The notes beneath the pieces were generated by a model, which was not told the origin of the DNA, searched no databases, and saw nothing but the letters and a program-made list of their open reading frames with translations. The translations under genes were made by a program, and so were the position numbers. A DNA stretch of 64,000 nt from Zantedeschia hybrid cultivar (Eukaryota > Streptophyta > Magnoliopsida > Alismatales > Araceae). The stretch is from assembly GCA_030544215.1 (NCBI GenBank), contig JARZZO010000002.1:24179395-24243394 (forward strand), written 5' to 3'. Of this stretch, positions 54,101-62,900 are shown one piece after another (the first letter of the stretch is position 1; every line of letters begins with the position of its first letter).

Positions 54101-56995
54101 ATTTCTTGGATCAGAGCTTGTGTTTTGCTTGCTTCCTTTGCCATCTTGGTGAAGGGGGAGTCGACACAGTACTTTGTTAGTGGGAGAGGTCTCAGATCTC
54201 TCCCCTCTGCTTTTTGTTTTGGTGGCTCAAGTTCTGAGCTTTATGTGGATTAGAGCAAAAGCAGTAGGTTTGGTGACATGCTTTCAAGTTCGTAACAACC
54301 ATAGAGTGATCTCTCACCTGCAGCATGCTGATGATACCATCATGTTCTGTGCTGGAGGCGAAGACCAAATATATATTATGAGATTGATCCTTGAGCTCCT
54401 GGAGGAAGTTACAGGCCTCATAGTGAACTTCCAAAAGAGTGTTGTGTTCGGTATTAATGTGTTTGATGAGTATCTGAGCAAAGTGGCTACTATTCTTAGA
54501 TGTTAGAAGGGAGTCTTCCCTATAGCTTATATGGGGTTACCACTGTCACCTTTTAAGATGAGATGCCAAGATTGGAACCCTGTTGTTCAAAAATTTCAGT
54601 CCAGGTTGGCTGGGTGGAAGGGTCAGCTTTTATCTTATGGTGGTAGACTAACTCTTTGCCAGATTGTACTTGATAGTCTACCGATCTATTACTTATCTAT
54701 CTTCAGAATTCTGGAGTCAGTGGCCAGGAGATTGGAGGGTAGTCGCAGCATATCCTTTTGGGGAGGTGACTTGGAGGCCCCTAAAAAAGGATTCCATGAT
54801 ATTTGCTGGGGTAGAGTTTGCAAGAGCAAGTAGTTAGGAGGGCTGGGCATCAAGAACATTAGGGACTTTAACCTAGCTCTTTTATCTAAATGGCTCTGGA
54901 AGCTTAGTAGTGGTCAGTCAAGATTGTGCTTTGATGTTATTAAAGACAAGTATTATCATAGAAGCAGGATTTGGCAATCCTTAGTGCAGATGGAGTATAA
55001 TGTCTCCCATGTGTGGAAGGGCATCCTCGAGGCGGTAGTCATGGTGGTGGCGGCTACCCGTATTTCCTTGCTGATGGCAGGACTTGTTCTTATTGGATGG
55101 ATAGATGGACAAGACCGGTCTCTTTGTCACAGACTTTCCCTAGTTTATTCACTATTGCGGTTGATCCTGGGGCTTCGGTGGAGCAGTTGGTGGATAGAGA
55201 TGACAATTAGGAGGTTTGGAGTCCACTCTTTAGAAGAAACTTTAGAGAAGAAAAGGCTGTGGAGGTCACTGCCCTTATGGACATCCTGGAAGGCTTTAGG
55301 CTGAATCCCTTAATACCAGATGGCTTACAATGGTCTTGGAATGCTCAGGGTGTCGTCTCGGACTCTCGGTTAAATCCGCTTATGGGATTATAGTGGATGG
55401 GGGTCTTCGGTTTCCTTTTGCTTACCATGTTTGGGCTCCAAAATCCCCTTTGAAGGTTAAAATCCTGATTTGGTGGATTGCTAATGGAAAGTTGCCGACA
55501 GCTGATAGACTCATTCGCTTTGGTTGTGATGTCTCACCCACTTGTAGCCTTTGTGGAGAGGAGGAAGAAGATATAAATCATCTATTTACAGCTTGCTCCT
55601 ACTCAACTGAGATTTGGATTTAGTATTTCAGATATTGCAGATAATGAAGCATGATCAGATCTCTGTGGTTGACCTGATCAGGTGCTGGCCGTCCCCTTTT
55701 CCTCATAAAGGAGATAGGTTGGTGTGGTGGCTTGTCTAACATGCTACTCTGTGGGCAATTTGGATAGAAAGAAATAGAAGGATCTTCAAGAGGGAGGCTA
55801 CCACTCAGGGAAGAGTTTTATCTTTTATTTTTTGTAGAGTGAGAGAATGGATGAGAGTTTTTTGTAAAGACCATACTGTCAATTCTTCCCTATTTGTTCT
55901 TTTGGAGGAGCATTGATCAGTCACCTTCTTCTTGGTGCTTGTGGAGTGTGATGGAAAGCTCCTCATTTTGTACACGTTGTTTTTGCATCTTCATAATATA
56001 CAATGGTACCATCCACTATAAAAAAAAACTTCAAACAGCACTGATTATTATTTTCCAAAAACAACTAGAAAAGTAACTTACTAAGCTTTTAGTTTTTGTT
56101 GTCTGATTGTCATAAGGATAGAGCTGGCATATAACTTTTGCATCTCTACTTACACTGATCCCTTCCATACTGGTTGATATAATCCTTTCCGGTTCATGTT
56201 TGTTCAAATTCTTTGCAAAGTTAATCTGCCATGCTGAATGTAATCTGGTACTGTACTGGGTCAACAAAGTCTTTTTTATTAGTGTGCACTAGTACGAAAA
56301 TACATCTTCTGGATTCATTGATCTCTTAATTTTATGAAAGTCTTAAGATCTCCCAGTTGTTTTCGGGGAAAAATGTTGTTACTGCCCTTTCGTTCTTCAG
56401 CATATGGAATTGTTTGTGCTCTTTTTCTCTGTTTATTAAACATGTGAAATATGCAGAGTTTCTATTCTCTTACAAATCCTCTATGAACCCCACATATGCC
56501 ATCACTCTGGGACAATTTCATGATTTCTTTTTCTTGCCAGGTATTCCTCTTCCATTGTATGGTATGTTTGCATATGGTTGTGTTGCACTGCTTGGGCTGC
56601 AGCTATCTGGAAAGAAAACTTTCTCTGTACTTGGTGAAGCAGATGCTCGCTTGATTCTTTTTGGTTGCACCACAACAATGGCAACATCCAGTGCTTATTT
56701 TCTTTACCTTTTAAGCACAAAGCTATCGGGAGCATTGTGCCCATACTGTCTCTTTTCTGCTGTTTTGTCTTTCAGCTTATTTTTTATCACTGTGAAGGTA
56801 CAGTTTCCTGGTATGCTTCCTGACTTTATGCATTCATTGGAACGAGGTGATGGTAGCTAATCTGCAGCTTTTTATCTTGCAGGACTTTGGTTTTCAAGAG
56901 ATCCAAAAACTAGTGGGTGTACAATTAGCTATTGCTGGCATAGTTGTGGCTGTATTAAGCAATTCATACAGTGCAGCACAATCTCAACTAACAGG
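36132..56995 (+). CDS. LTO1: LTO1: chloroplast thylakoid VKOR-thioredoxin fusion oxidoreductase (exons 1-3; 3' part off window)
   Basis: Exons 36132-36531, 56541-56797 and 56883-56995 join in frame (phases 1, 0, then 2). Intron 1 is 20,009 bp, intron 2 is 85 bp, and intron 3 leaves the window. Residues 1-80 form a Ser/Pro/Ala-rich chloroplast transit region with a run of seven prolines. The VKOR domain begins at about residue 84 (AYTWCAGLG). The loop cysteine pair is C114 and C121 (FCPVGGGGCGDVL), and the active CxxC is C200-C203 (LCPYC), between hydrophobic membrane segments. The family's C-terminal thioredoxin-like domain is encoded after residue 257, beyond the window. In Arabidopsis LTO1 oxidises cysteines in the thylakoid lumen and supports PSII assembly; the same role is expected here. 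ATG 36132 is the first of two adjacent ATGs. The reading frame is intact. Confidence 0.9.
36725..37892 (-). repeat. 3' LTR of Element 3 (1168 bp)
   Basis: TGATG to CATCA. Minus-strand TATA box at 37550-37543. Contains repeated GCGCGAGACCGAGTCTCCTG blocks spaced 60-120 bp apart. Confidence 0.93.
38506..38513 (+). promoter_or_regulatory. TATA box for the antisense gene of Element 3
   Basis: GGCTTATAAATACAAG on the plus strand, 266 bp before the ATG at 38779 and 614 bp after the LTR. It suggests the antisense gene has its own promoter, opposite to the LTR promoter. Confidence 0.65.
38779..41369 (+). pseudogene. antisense gene of Element 3: Transposase_28-type domain plus coiled coil, three exons, one in-frame stop
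   Basis: Exons 38779-39877, 39946-40511 and 40590-41369 with GT/AG introns of 68 and 78 bp (phases 1 and 0). Residues about 35-100 form an acidic Ser/Glu/Ala repeat (SEAEASGAEA type). The conserved domain (PF04195, putative gypsy-type transposon) starts near residue 140: FEAGFRLPLPTFV, YGLVPSQFFPNSWR, then KRKFIFVSLPENEKG and WPFPTEW. TGA at 39484-39486 cuts it in frame just before KRKFIFVSL. The third exon encodes a long Ala/Glu/Arg coiled coil and an EEAPAEEAPAEEAPAE tail, ending TGA 41367-41369. Otherwise open for 814 codons. The protein's job is unknown. With the stop it may make only the first 235 residues. Confidence 0.8.
41625..43600. repeat. tandem array of Element 3: 151-bp higher-order repeat of two ~75-bp units
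   Basis: Type A units (CCCGATACGGTTTGCATGG) alternate with type C (GATCCGGATTACATGGCCG, then CATTCGTCGGATCAAAGG). From 42641 to 43550 the pair repeats with an exact 151-bp period (42641, 42792, 42943, 43094, 43245), so homogenisation is recent. About 26 monomers in all. Frames of 101 codons are shifted from copy to copy and are not genes. Confidence 0.95.
43862..44569 (-). CDS. mini-gag of Element 3 (capsid domain deleted, zinc knuckle kept)
   Basis: ATG at 44569 gives 235 residues without stops. The N-terminus matches Element 2 gag (MSRQINRRSGQ against MSQRPVTRRSGQ). A short coiled coil lies at about residues 45-85 (IKELQQQMTTLTATV). A Pro/Arg-rich linker follows, and then the knuckle CEYHQETGHMTDEC (about residue 205). 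The capsid block present in Element 2 (LTWFETLARN to EYFTKF) is absent. The frame is preserved over the deletion. It might still bind RNA through the knuckle and be packaged in particles made by a complete relative; that is inference. Confidence 0.75.
   Translation of the reverse strand: MSRQINRRSGQNEIEEREAPAQLPLSEGTPSAPLSAAWLVAPGSTAEDNRIKELQQQMTTLTATVTSLTNMVSTMAQYMGVLSQLPHQAPPFRPVQNEEPRPASSQVFVDEAVSVNDEPSAPPASRAARPPLVNQEPPRRRYRKERDRGKRQGPQPRHLPLPVPPSQMLTEVNHMLRQPQRIKTDPRRRDPSRYCEYHQETGHMTDECRQLREEIDRLVRAGQLPLPVETASTEA
44585..44602 (-). promoter_or_regulatory. primer binding site of Element 3 (tRNA-Asp type)
   Basis: The minus strand reads TGGCGCCGTTTGTGGGAA two bases after the 5' LTR, one base different from the site of Element 2. 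Confidence 0.78.
44605..45772 (-). repeat. 5' LTR of Element 3 (1168 bp)
   Basis: Same length and ends as the left LTR. Minus-strand TATA box at 45430-45423, pointing to the mini-gag. About 13 single-base differences from the left LTR by eye, mostly C/T or G/A. Confidence 0.93.
45773..48604 (+). other. LTO1 intron 1 sequence
   Basis: AT-rich intron DNA without genes. 46139-46320 resembles the start of the candidate solo LTR at 24836, so a small retroelement fragment is likely there. Confidence 0.6.
48616..49274 (-). mobile_element. 5'-truncated L1-like LINE with poly(A) tail and target duplication
   Basis: The T-run at 48621-48637 is the tail of a minus-strand copy. The remaining coding text is the end of ORF2: zinc-finger region (CGEENEEVNHLF-like, about 49090) and LHATLWAIWIERN (about 48910). 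TAACTGGTCAA occurs at both sides (48605-48615 and 49275-49285), an 11-bp duplication. It shares its 3' end with the LINE at 53000-56030 (TACAGTGGTACCATCCACT before the tail). Confidence 0.85.
49543..49712 (-). mobile_element. degenerate Au-type SINE
   Basis: On the minus strand: CAGAGGTCATGGGTTCAAAC (B-box region), CATGTAATTGACCCTCC, then GTGGCAGAAGTCTCATGGCA, CTGGGATGCCCTTTTC and an A-rich end (T-run at 49543-49552 on the plus strand). The order and wording follow the angiosperm Au SINE. Strongly diverged. Confidence 0.65.
50678..51034 (-). CDS. small acidic hypothetical protein of Element 4
   Basis: The ATG at 51034 gives a 118-residue acidic, tyrosine-rich frame in the element's own direction. 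It has heptad-like spacing (MMSDLQKISAMLAKL) and an internal duplication (YEADPTMIEEYE and YVADPALEDEYL). I do not recognise it. It may be a degenerate gag-like remnant or a chance frame. Confidence 0.35.
   Translation of the reverse strand: MASYYSSRHGEVYTDVGSNRLEDDWDEYWKREYSQMMSDLQKISAMLAKLTKPKDVIYEADPTMIEEYENQMKEVHYVADPALEDEYLGEVESVTPIADMTSSPLKGMSRRQSRYWEM
51850..52165 (+). pseudogene. captured N-terminal fragment of a DMR6/DLO-like 2-oxoglutarate dioxygenase
   Basis: Plus strand, opposite to Element 4. Residue text: YVRPEQQRPRL, IPLIDLGRADRARI, CSSYSFFQVVNHGISEELM, then (after TAG 52039-52041) REFFKLPAEE and LSTSFIMRKETVRN. This is the DIOX_N domain of plant 2OG-Fe(II) dioxygenases, closest in wording to DMR6-like oxygenases/flavanone hydroxylases. 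The iron-binding HxD...H half is not present, and similarity stops after about 52162. Not functional. It shows that Element 4 copied host exon sequence. Confidence 0.8.
52462..52477 (-). promoter_or_regulatory. primer binding site of Element 4 (initiator tRNA-Met)
   Basis: The minus strand reads TGGTATCAGAGCCCAA, three bases from the 5' LTR. TGGTATCAGAGC is the usual plant iMet primer site. Confidence 0.85.
53000..56030 (+). mobile_element. L1-like LINE, 5'-truncated, ORF2 broken by many stops and shifts
   Basis: Pieces in order: linker before RT (VAIALSSWGVRNKA, about 53120; WVKEGDNNTTFFH, about 53345), RT palm start (APGLDGFPL, about 53640), DFLVAQECLHSM (about 53950), LKLDLRK (about 54015), RT catalytic box as HADDT (about 54330; usual YADD/FADD), then the C-terminal zinc-binding region (CSLCGEEEEDINHLF, about 55545). 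It ends ATACAATGGTACCATCCACT plus a short A-run (to about 56030). Frameshifts and stops break it at least six times. I could not find its target duplication. Plus strand, same direction as LTO1. Confidence 0.8.
56541..56797 (+). CDS. LTO1: LTO1 exon 2 (VKOR membrane core)
   Basis: Acceptor TTCTTGCCAG ends at 56540; donor GTACAG begins at 56798. Encodes residues 134-219 with IPLPLYGMFAYGC, AYFLYLLSTKLSG and the redox motif LCPYC (C200, C203). The frame joins exon 1 after one base of a glycine codon. Confidence 0.92.
56883..56995 (+). CDS. LTO1: LTO1 exon 3 (last VKOR helix)
   Basis: Acceptor TATCTTGCAG ends at 56882; donor GTAGGT begins at 56996. Encodes residues 220-257 (DFGFQEIQKLVG, then a hydrophobic helix LAIAGIVVAVL, then SAAQSQ). 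If the intron is kept, the next codon boundary gives TAG at 56997-56999. Confidence 0.88.
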
Positions 56996-59900
56996 GTAGG
57001 TCCATTTGGGCATCCCAAAGCTGGTGTCATGTACTCAGTGTTGCCATCTATTTGATGGTATATGTATCCCTGTTACCTTTCTGTAAATTGCATTAGCTCT
57101 TTAACATTTGACAATGATATAAAAGCACCCAAGTTATACAAGACCAATTTATGTGCAACATCATTGTAGCAATTACTTATTTCAGGACCCAATAGAATTA
57201 AACTTAAAGTGTGTTTGTGCTGTTTTCTTAGGTCACAGGATACCAAAGTGAACTCTGTAGATTGATCTGAAATTAACACATGTTGGAGGTTCTACAGCAA
57301 GTGATAGTTATTATATAAGTAGATGGGGCCATCATCATCAAGGAGAACATAGATGCATAGAGTTGCCTTTAATTGCTTCTTAACTCTATGCTCTCATTGT
57401 TTTGTCTCTGCGTCTCCCCGAAAGCTTTCAATAATCTGAATCATTCTTTGGCATCCTATGATGTGAATGCACTCGTACACAATTGTCCAAGTTGAGCTTC
57501 ATTGTAGCATATGATTGGTGGGACATACTCTATAGTAAATTTCTGACTGACGATAAGGAAGAAATTACATCTTTCAGGATCCAAAAAGATCGACCCATCA
57601 TTCATATTTTATGGGTTTGAAATTAACAGTTTTTTAGGACTATATCCTTTGACGTTTACAGGTAGGCCAGGACCAAGAGGCCAATCAAGTCCCTTGAAAG
57701 GCAAATAAACCTACACTATCCATTGTCATTGAAAAGAAAAGCACTGCAAGAAAGGTAAAGTATCCTCTCTTGGAATTGAAGAACAAAAAAGAAAAGCAAG
57801 AGAGCCCACCAAAGTGGTAGATCACCGCATACTTCTACAAACCTGTAGACCAATCATAAAATTAGTTTTCTCCAATTACATAATTCTGTGAACATCCTAA
57901 TCACAAAATTAGTTTTCTCCAATTACATGATTGTGTGAATGTATATTACCCATTCCATTAATCTGTTGACCCCTAGTGGACCCCAATGCCAATCTTTATC
58001 AAGTGATGATTATATTACCCATTCCGTTAATCTGTTGACCCCTAGTGGACCCCAATGCCAATCTTTATCAAGTGAATGATCCACCTTCCACAATGATGTT
58101 GTAGGGATGCTTGAATTCTTGTCTGAAAGCCTTCTAATCTTCTTTCTCCATTTATTCCACAAGGCTGCAGCCAACAACAGCTCTGGCTCCATGTATAACA
58201 TCTGTTGTGTTGGTGAATCCTTATGAGGCTTCCATAATCTTGTCCAATTTTCTGAAGCACTTTTGTGCAAATTAAGTAAACTGTATTTTTCATTGTACCA
58301 TGAGCCTTCGTGACATTTGTTTCTATGATTAATATGGTGATTCTGTTGTGTGCGTGGACAATATGGTAGCAACCATTGTTTTGAAAACAAACACACAGTG
58401 AACCATTCAATCTACTATTTCTTTTCCTTCTTCCCTTTCTTTTTTGATTTTTGAAGTAATCTACCCCGTTTAGTGTCAAAGGTTCAACTGTGAAGTAGAA
58501 CCAGAGTTAACGTGGTACATATGAAAATAGTTCTGCTGCATACCTATAAATTTTGTTGTATGCAAAGATAATGCAAATACTTCTGAGAGTGTGCAGGAAA
58601 TAAAAAGGTTGTGACAGGTGCAAAGGTAATAGGATGTTTGTAAGTTGTAACCAAGACTGAAGCATTTATAAGGCTATTATTAACTAATAATGCCCATGGT
58701 AATGTGGGTTCTACTGATGAAATCCAAAGTGATTTCTGGCCATCCTCTTTTTATGCTTAACCATGGGTTTTGATGGTGATGGGCATGGACACATGATGTA
58801 AAGGGAGAAGTGGAGTATGCTAAATCAGAGAGCCTGTATTGTAGCTGGCCAAGGCAATAGATGGGTTCATGGAGGTGGAGCCCTCTGATAGGATGCAAGC
58901 TGGAATTGAGGCCCCCCTGCAGCTGGTTTTAACATGATCTCCTTCTGATATCCTTTGCTTTTGTCCTGCATTGAATGACCATGAAAAATGACATTGAGAA
59001 GGATTGTCGTAAAGGTTTCCACTCTGTTGATCATCGCCAGCAGACTGCCATTGTATATCCAATACCCGGTCCACTTTGAAAGTTTAAACTGGCTTTCTGC
59101 TCCAGCAAGTTTACAATGGTTTAAAATGGTTTTCTTTGAAAAAGAAAAAGTTGAATCAGATTCAAACTCCATTGTTCAAAGGTTGGCTGGTTCAACTGGC
59201 TGATCTGGTTGAGGTTTTAAAGACGCAATGACAACTAGATCTCTATTTCCTACAAAATTGACTTAAAGTAATGTTTGGTAACCTTCACCCATTTCACAGT
59301 TTGCCATTGTTCAATTCATGATTCATCATTTACAGGTTGGGATTAACTATTTTGTATGTTATATGAACAACTGTACTTTTTGTGTTTCCAGAAAGGCGAT
59401 TATATTTACTTTTATGCTTTCACTAAAAGTGAGCAAAGACTGCAATGAGGCACTTAGGAAAAGCACATAAAGCAGTGCTGCATGTGTACAACTCTCAGAC
59501 CAGTGTAACTCAAGGTGGGCTATCGTCAGCTGACCCAGAGGCTAGAACCATGTCATGTTGACCCAATTCTGTCCAACTCGTGTCAGTAGCATGAGTCAAA
59601 CTGAAGCAGCACAAAATGTAGTCTTTCTTTGGGTCCTTCCAGATTCAGTTGGCTAATACAAATGTTTGTGAGCATATGTATAATCAGAATATAAACCTAA
59701 GTTTAAAAGTCGGTCATGTGTTGTCGCCAACACTTTTCTAATCACTCATCTTTTCAAACTTAGCAATGGCATCATCACCATCATTTTGGAATTTAAAAGA
59801 TACTTCGGTTGTTAGCACTTTTCCTAAAGATACAACACCGACATTGCAATCAGTTATAGTTACACTGGGAGCAACAACGAAGGGTAAGTTGCTTGCATAT

Positions 59901-62900
59901 TTGGTGTCCCAAAAAATGACATGAAAGAACTAGTAAACATATATGATAGAAGAAGAGAAGTGCTTGATTCGCACCATGTTAAGCAGGGTCTTAAGAGTAT
60001 TGAGGGTCTGACTCTGTTCTATGACTTGGAAAGCTCAGAAGTTTATCTGACTTCTGGCCTATTGCATGAGTCAGATCGGTCCAGCAAACCATGATATTAT
60101 TATTCTTCCATGTCACTTATTGTCAATGATCTGAAAGACAATTTTGGAAAAGTCACTGTTTGCATTGTAGCATACATTTTAGGAAACCATTTCTGTAGCA
60201 ACAATATGAATCCATGGAGTCTCGCTGATCATATTAAAGCAATGTTATCCTTATGCATCCACCAAAAATAATTGTAGGTGATATTTTCCTTATAGCATGA
60301 TGCCATTGTTCATTTTCTCATTAACGATCTGGTGACTTGATTTAAAATAGTTTGTAGGTACATTTTCATGTGGTACATAATACATTTGGGAGATACAGGG
60401 AGATCTTTTGATAGAGATACATCTAGGACAATCAAATGTATACATGCTTCGCGCTTATCATGACATACCAATCAAGAACCTTCTATAGAATAAGCCTGGT
60501 TTGGTCACAAATGTTGATAATTGAAGCCGGTGATCTGCAGCACAGTTCTGAAACATCCCTGTAGGTCATAATGAGAAAAATCAATTATTTGATCATGTAA
60601 AATGTCAATCCAAAGTCTACGTTGGTCAGATTGGTTAATTTGGTTCAATTGAAGGCTCTGGAAGTGTGGGAATAAGAAATTTATAAGAGGAGTGCATATT
60701 GTTTAGGATGTGACCCTTGTAAAATCATATTGGGGGCATCATTCATGTGACTGGTGTCATCTGCTTCTCATAGGATTTTGGAATGTTTGATTAGAATTCT
60801 TCAATCCTTTTCCATCATCCATATGCAGTAAATTTCAAGTGCTTCACTTGCCAGTTGCATTTCATAAGAATACTAAATGTTTTAGGGACTACTACATATG
60901 CATTGCAATGTTATAGTTCAGGACTACTGCATAAGCACATATGCACCATGAAGTTATACTTAAAGCACATACTGGATGATTTACATGCATAATTATGTGT
61001 TCCTCTGAAAACTTATCTTATACAGTTTGTTGTATTGTGACTTTACCGTTGTTCATTACAATTTATGATTGCGTTCTCCCTCCATTCAATTATGCATTAA
61101 ACTATTGTGCAACTATTTCATGCAAAATCTACCACATCACAAAATGCATTGTGGATCATACTCAACCTCTTTGCTCATATGCATGATCTAAATTCTTCTT
61201 TTTAGTGTCCTCCAAACGGCCTCCACATTAGAAATAGCTTGTCGGTGAGATTTTATTTTTGTCTGAAGTGGGTGGTCTGTGATGTTAAAGCAGAGGAAAA
61301 AAACCTCTGCCAGATTTGACAAAGAATGGAACAAGGAAAATAGGCTGCCTGACTAAATGCAGTAGTTGCAGGTGGAAGACAACAAAAAGGCACTACAACC
61401 TAGCACTTCAATGAGGAAAGTTCTACAGCCAACCAAAGAAAGAACTGTGTAAAAACCTCACTTGGTTACTTTGCCATCCTAAGAGCACTATGATTAGTCC
61501 ATCCAAAACTCTTGCCCAAGATAAACATAGAGAGCAGTTGAGTGGACAGGGGCCCCTCATTTCCCATAAGCATATGAGAAAAGCCACAGATTCTGTTATT
61601 ATCATGGTATTGAGAACCAGCTGGTCAGATTGGAACCAGTCAGGACTGTGGGCTGTCTCAGCCAGTTTAAGCGTTGAACTGGGCAGTTCCATCCTAAAAT
61701 GACAAAAAAGGGCTAAACAAGCTTTTAACCAGATTGAATCCTCCTGACTGGCTCGGAACTGACCATGAATCAGTTTCAGAACCATAAAGTTGTAAACTGG
61801 CCTGGAAGCAGATTTTTTTTTTTAGTTGTTTCTTTACCTTTTTTTTTTCTTTTCAAAATGAATTGTGGATTGCAACACCAATTTTATTAGCTAAACAGAG
61901 GTAGTACAATCCATGTGGGGTAGGAGAAATTTCTTGCCCACCAACTACAAGCAGCTACATAAAAGTTACAGAAACGACAGAAAGTCCTTTCAAATAAGAA
62001 GCAACCCAGAAAAAAAAAACATAAATAATGTAATAAAATTTAATAAGACCCTGATCTGATACTTTCAGGACTGCTTCCAACTTCGAGCTTATATTCATAC
62101 TTACTCAATTCATGGTTGGGATTTCCTGTGTGTTGGACAATGAAAGACATCGCCTTCTGTTTGTACATTGGCCTGAACCGGCCTGTTTGGGTCCTTATCT
62201 GGAACTGGCAGTGGCCCGGCGGATTCTGGTTCCAAAACCAGTTTTTTAGAGCATGGTTATTATTTGGTAGTGCGTACTCTCTTCCAAGGCTCTTAAGCCT
62301 CCTGTTTGAATAGACCACATATTAAGTTCGCCAAACCCAAGCACAAGTCCTTTCACATGCCCTGGTTAGTTGTAAATGTGATCTTTAGATCCCACAGTTT
62401 AGTGGGATTGTCTTATACGTCATAGGAGGCTTTCATGGAAGGAAGCCAATAGTGCGCATCCATACAGATGATCAGTTTGACCTTGCGTGAAGTAGCTTAC
62501 TTTTGTTAGTTGGGTTGTGACAAGTTACACCCTCACCACCATACTGTATCATCTTATATTATGGACAGTGAAAAGACAACATTCTTAAAACTTTGATGAT
62601 CTCTGGTCTCCTTCATTGGGACAAACCAGACGATACTCAAAATACCAGGTGTATCACAAGCCTTTCGTATCACGTTGCATTGGAAACATGGAGGCAAGGA
62701 CATTCTATTGCTTGTTGTCTACCAGGGTGGACGTAAGTTGAAACTCTAGGGGATTATCATCTGGGTGTGATTGATTTCTGTCATGTTGCATTGAGAGCTA
62801 AGTAAAATACACAGGTAGATCTATGATTGGTGAAACAGATGACATTTTCCAGCCAGCAATTACATGGAAGCTTTGTAATTCCCATAACCTGAAGCCTTTG

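Noticed and set aside
58010..58480. Two overlapping minus-strand frames of 128 and 145 codons
   Set aside because: They overlap in different frames, have no recognisable domain, and sit in intron DNA partly made of a tandem duplication.
60725..60775. Possible LTO1 exon 4
   Set aside because: The text around TGGTGTCATCTGCTTC does not translate to the expected AFWCSHC block, and no splice acceptor precedes it.
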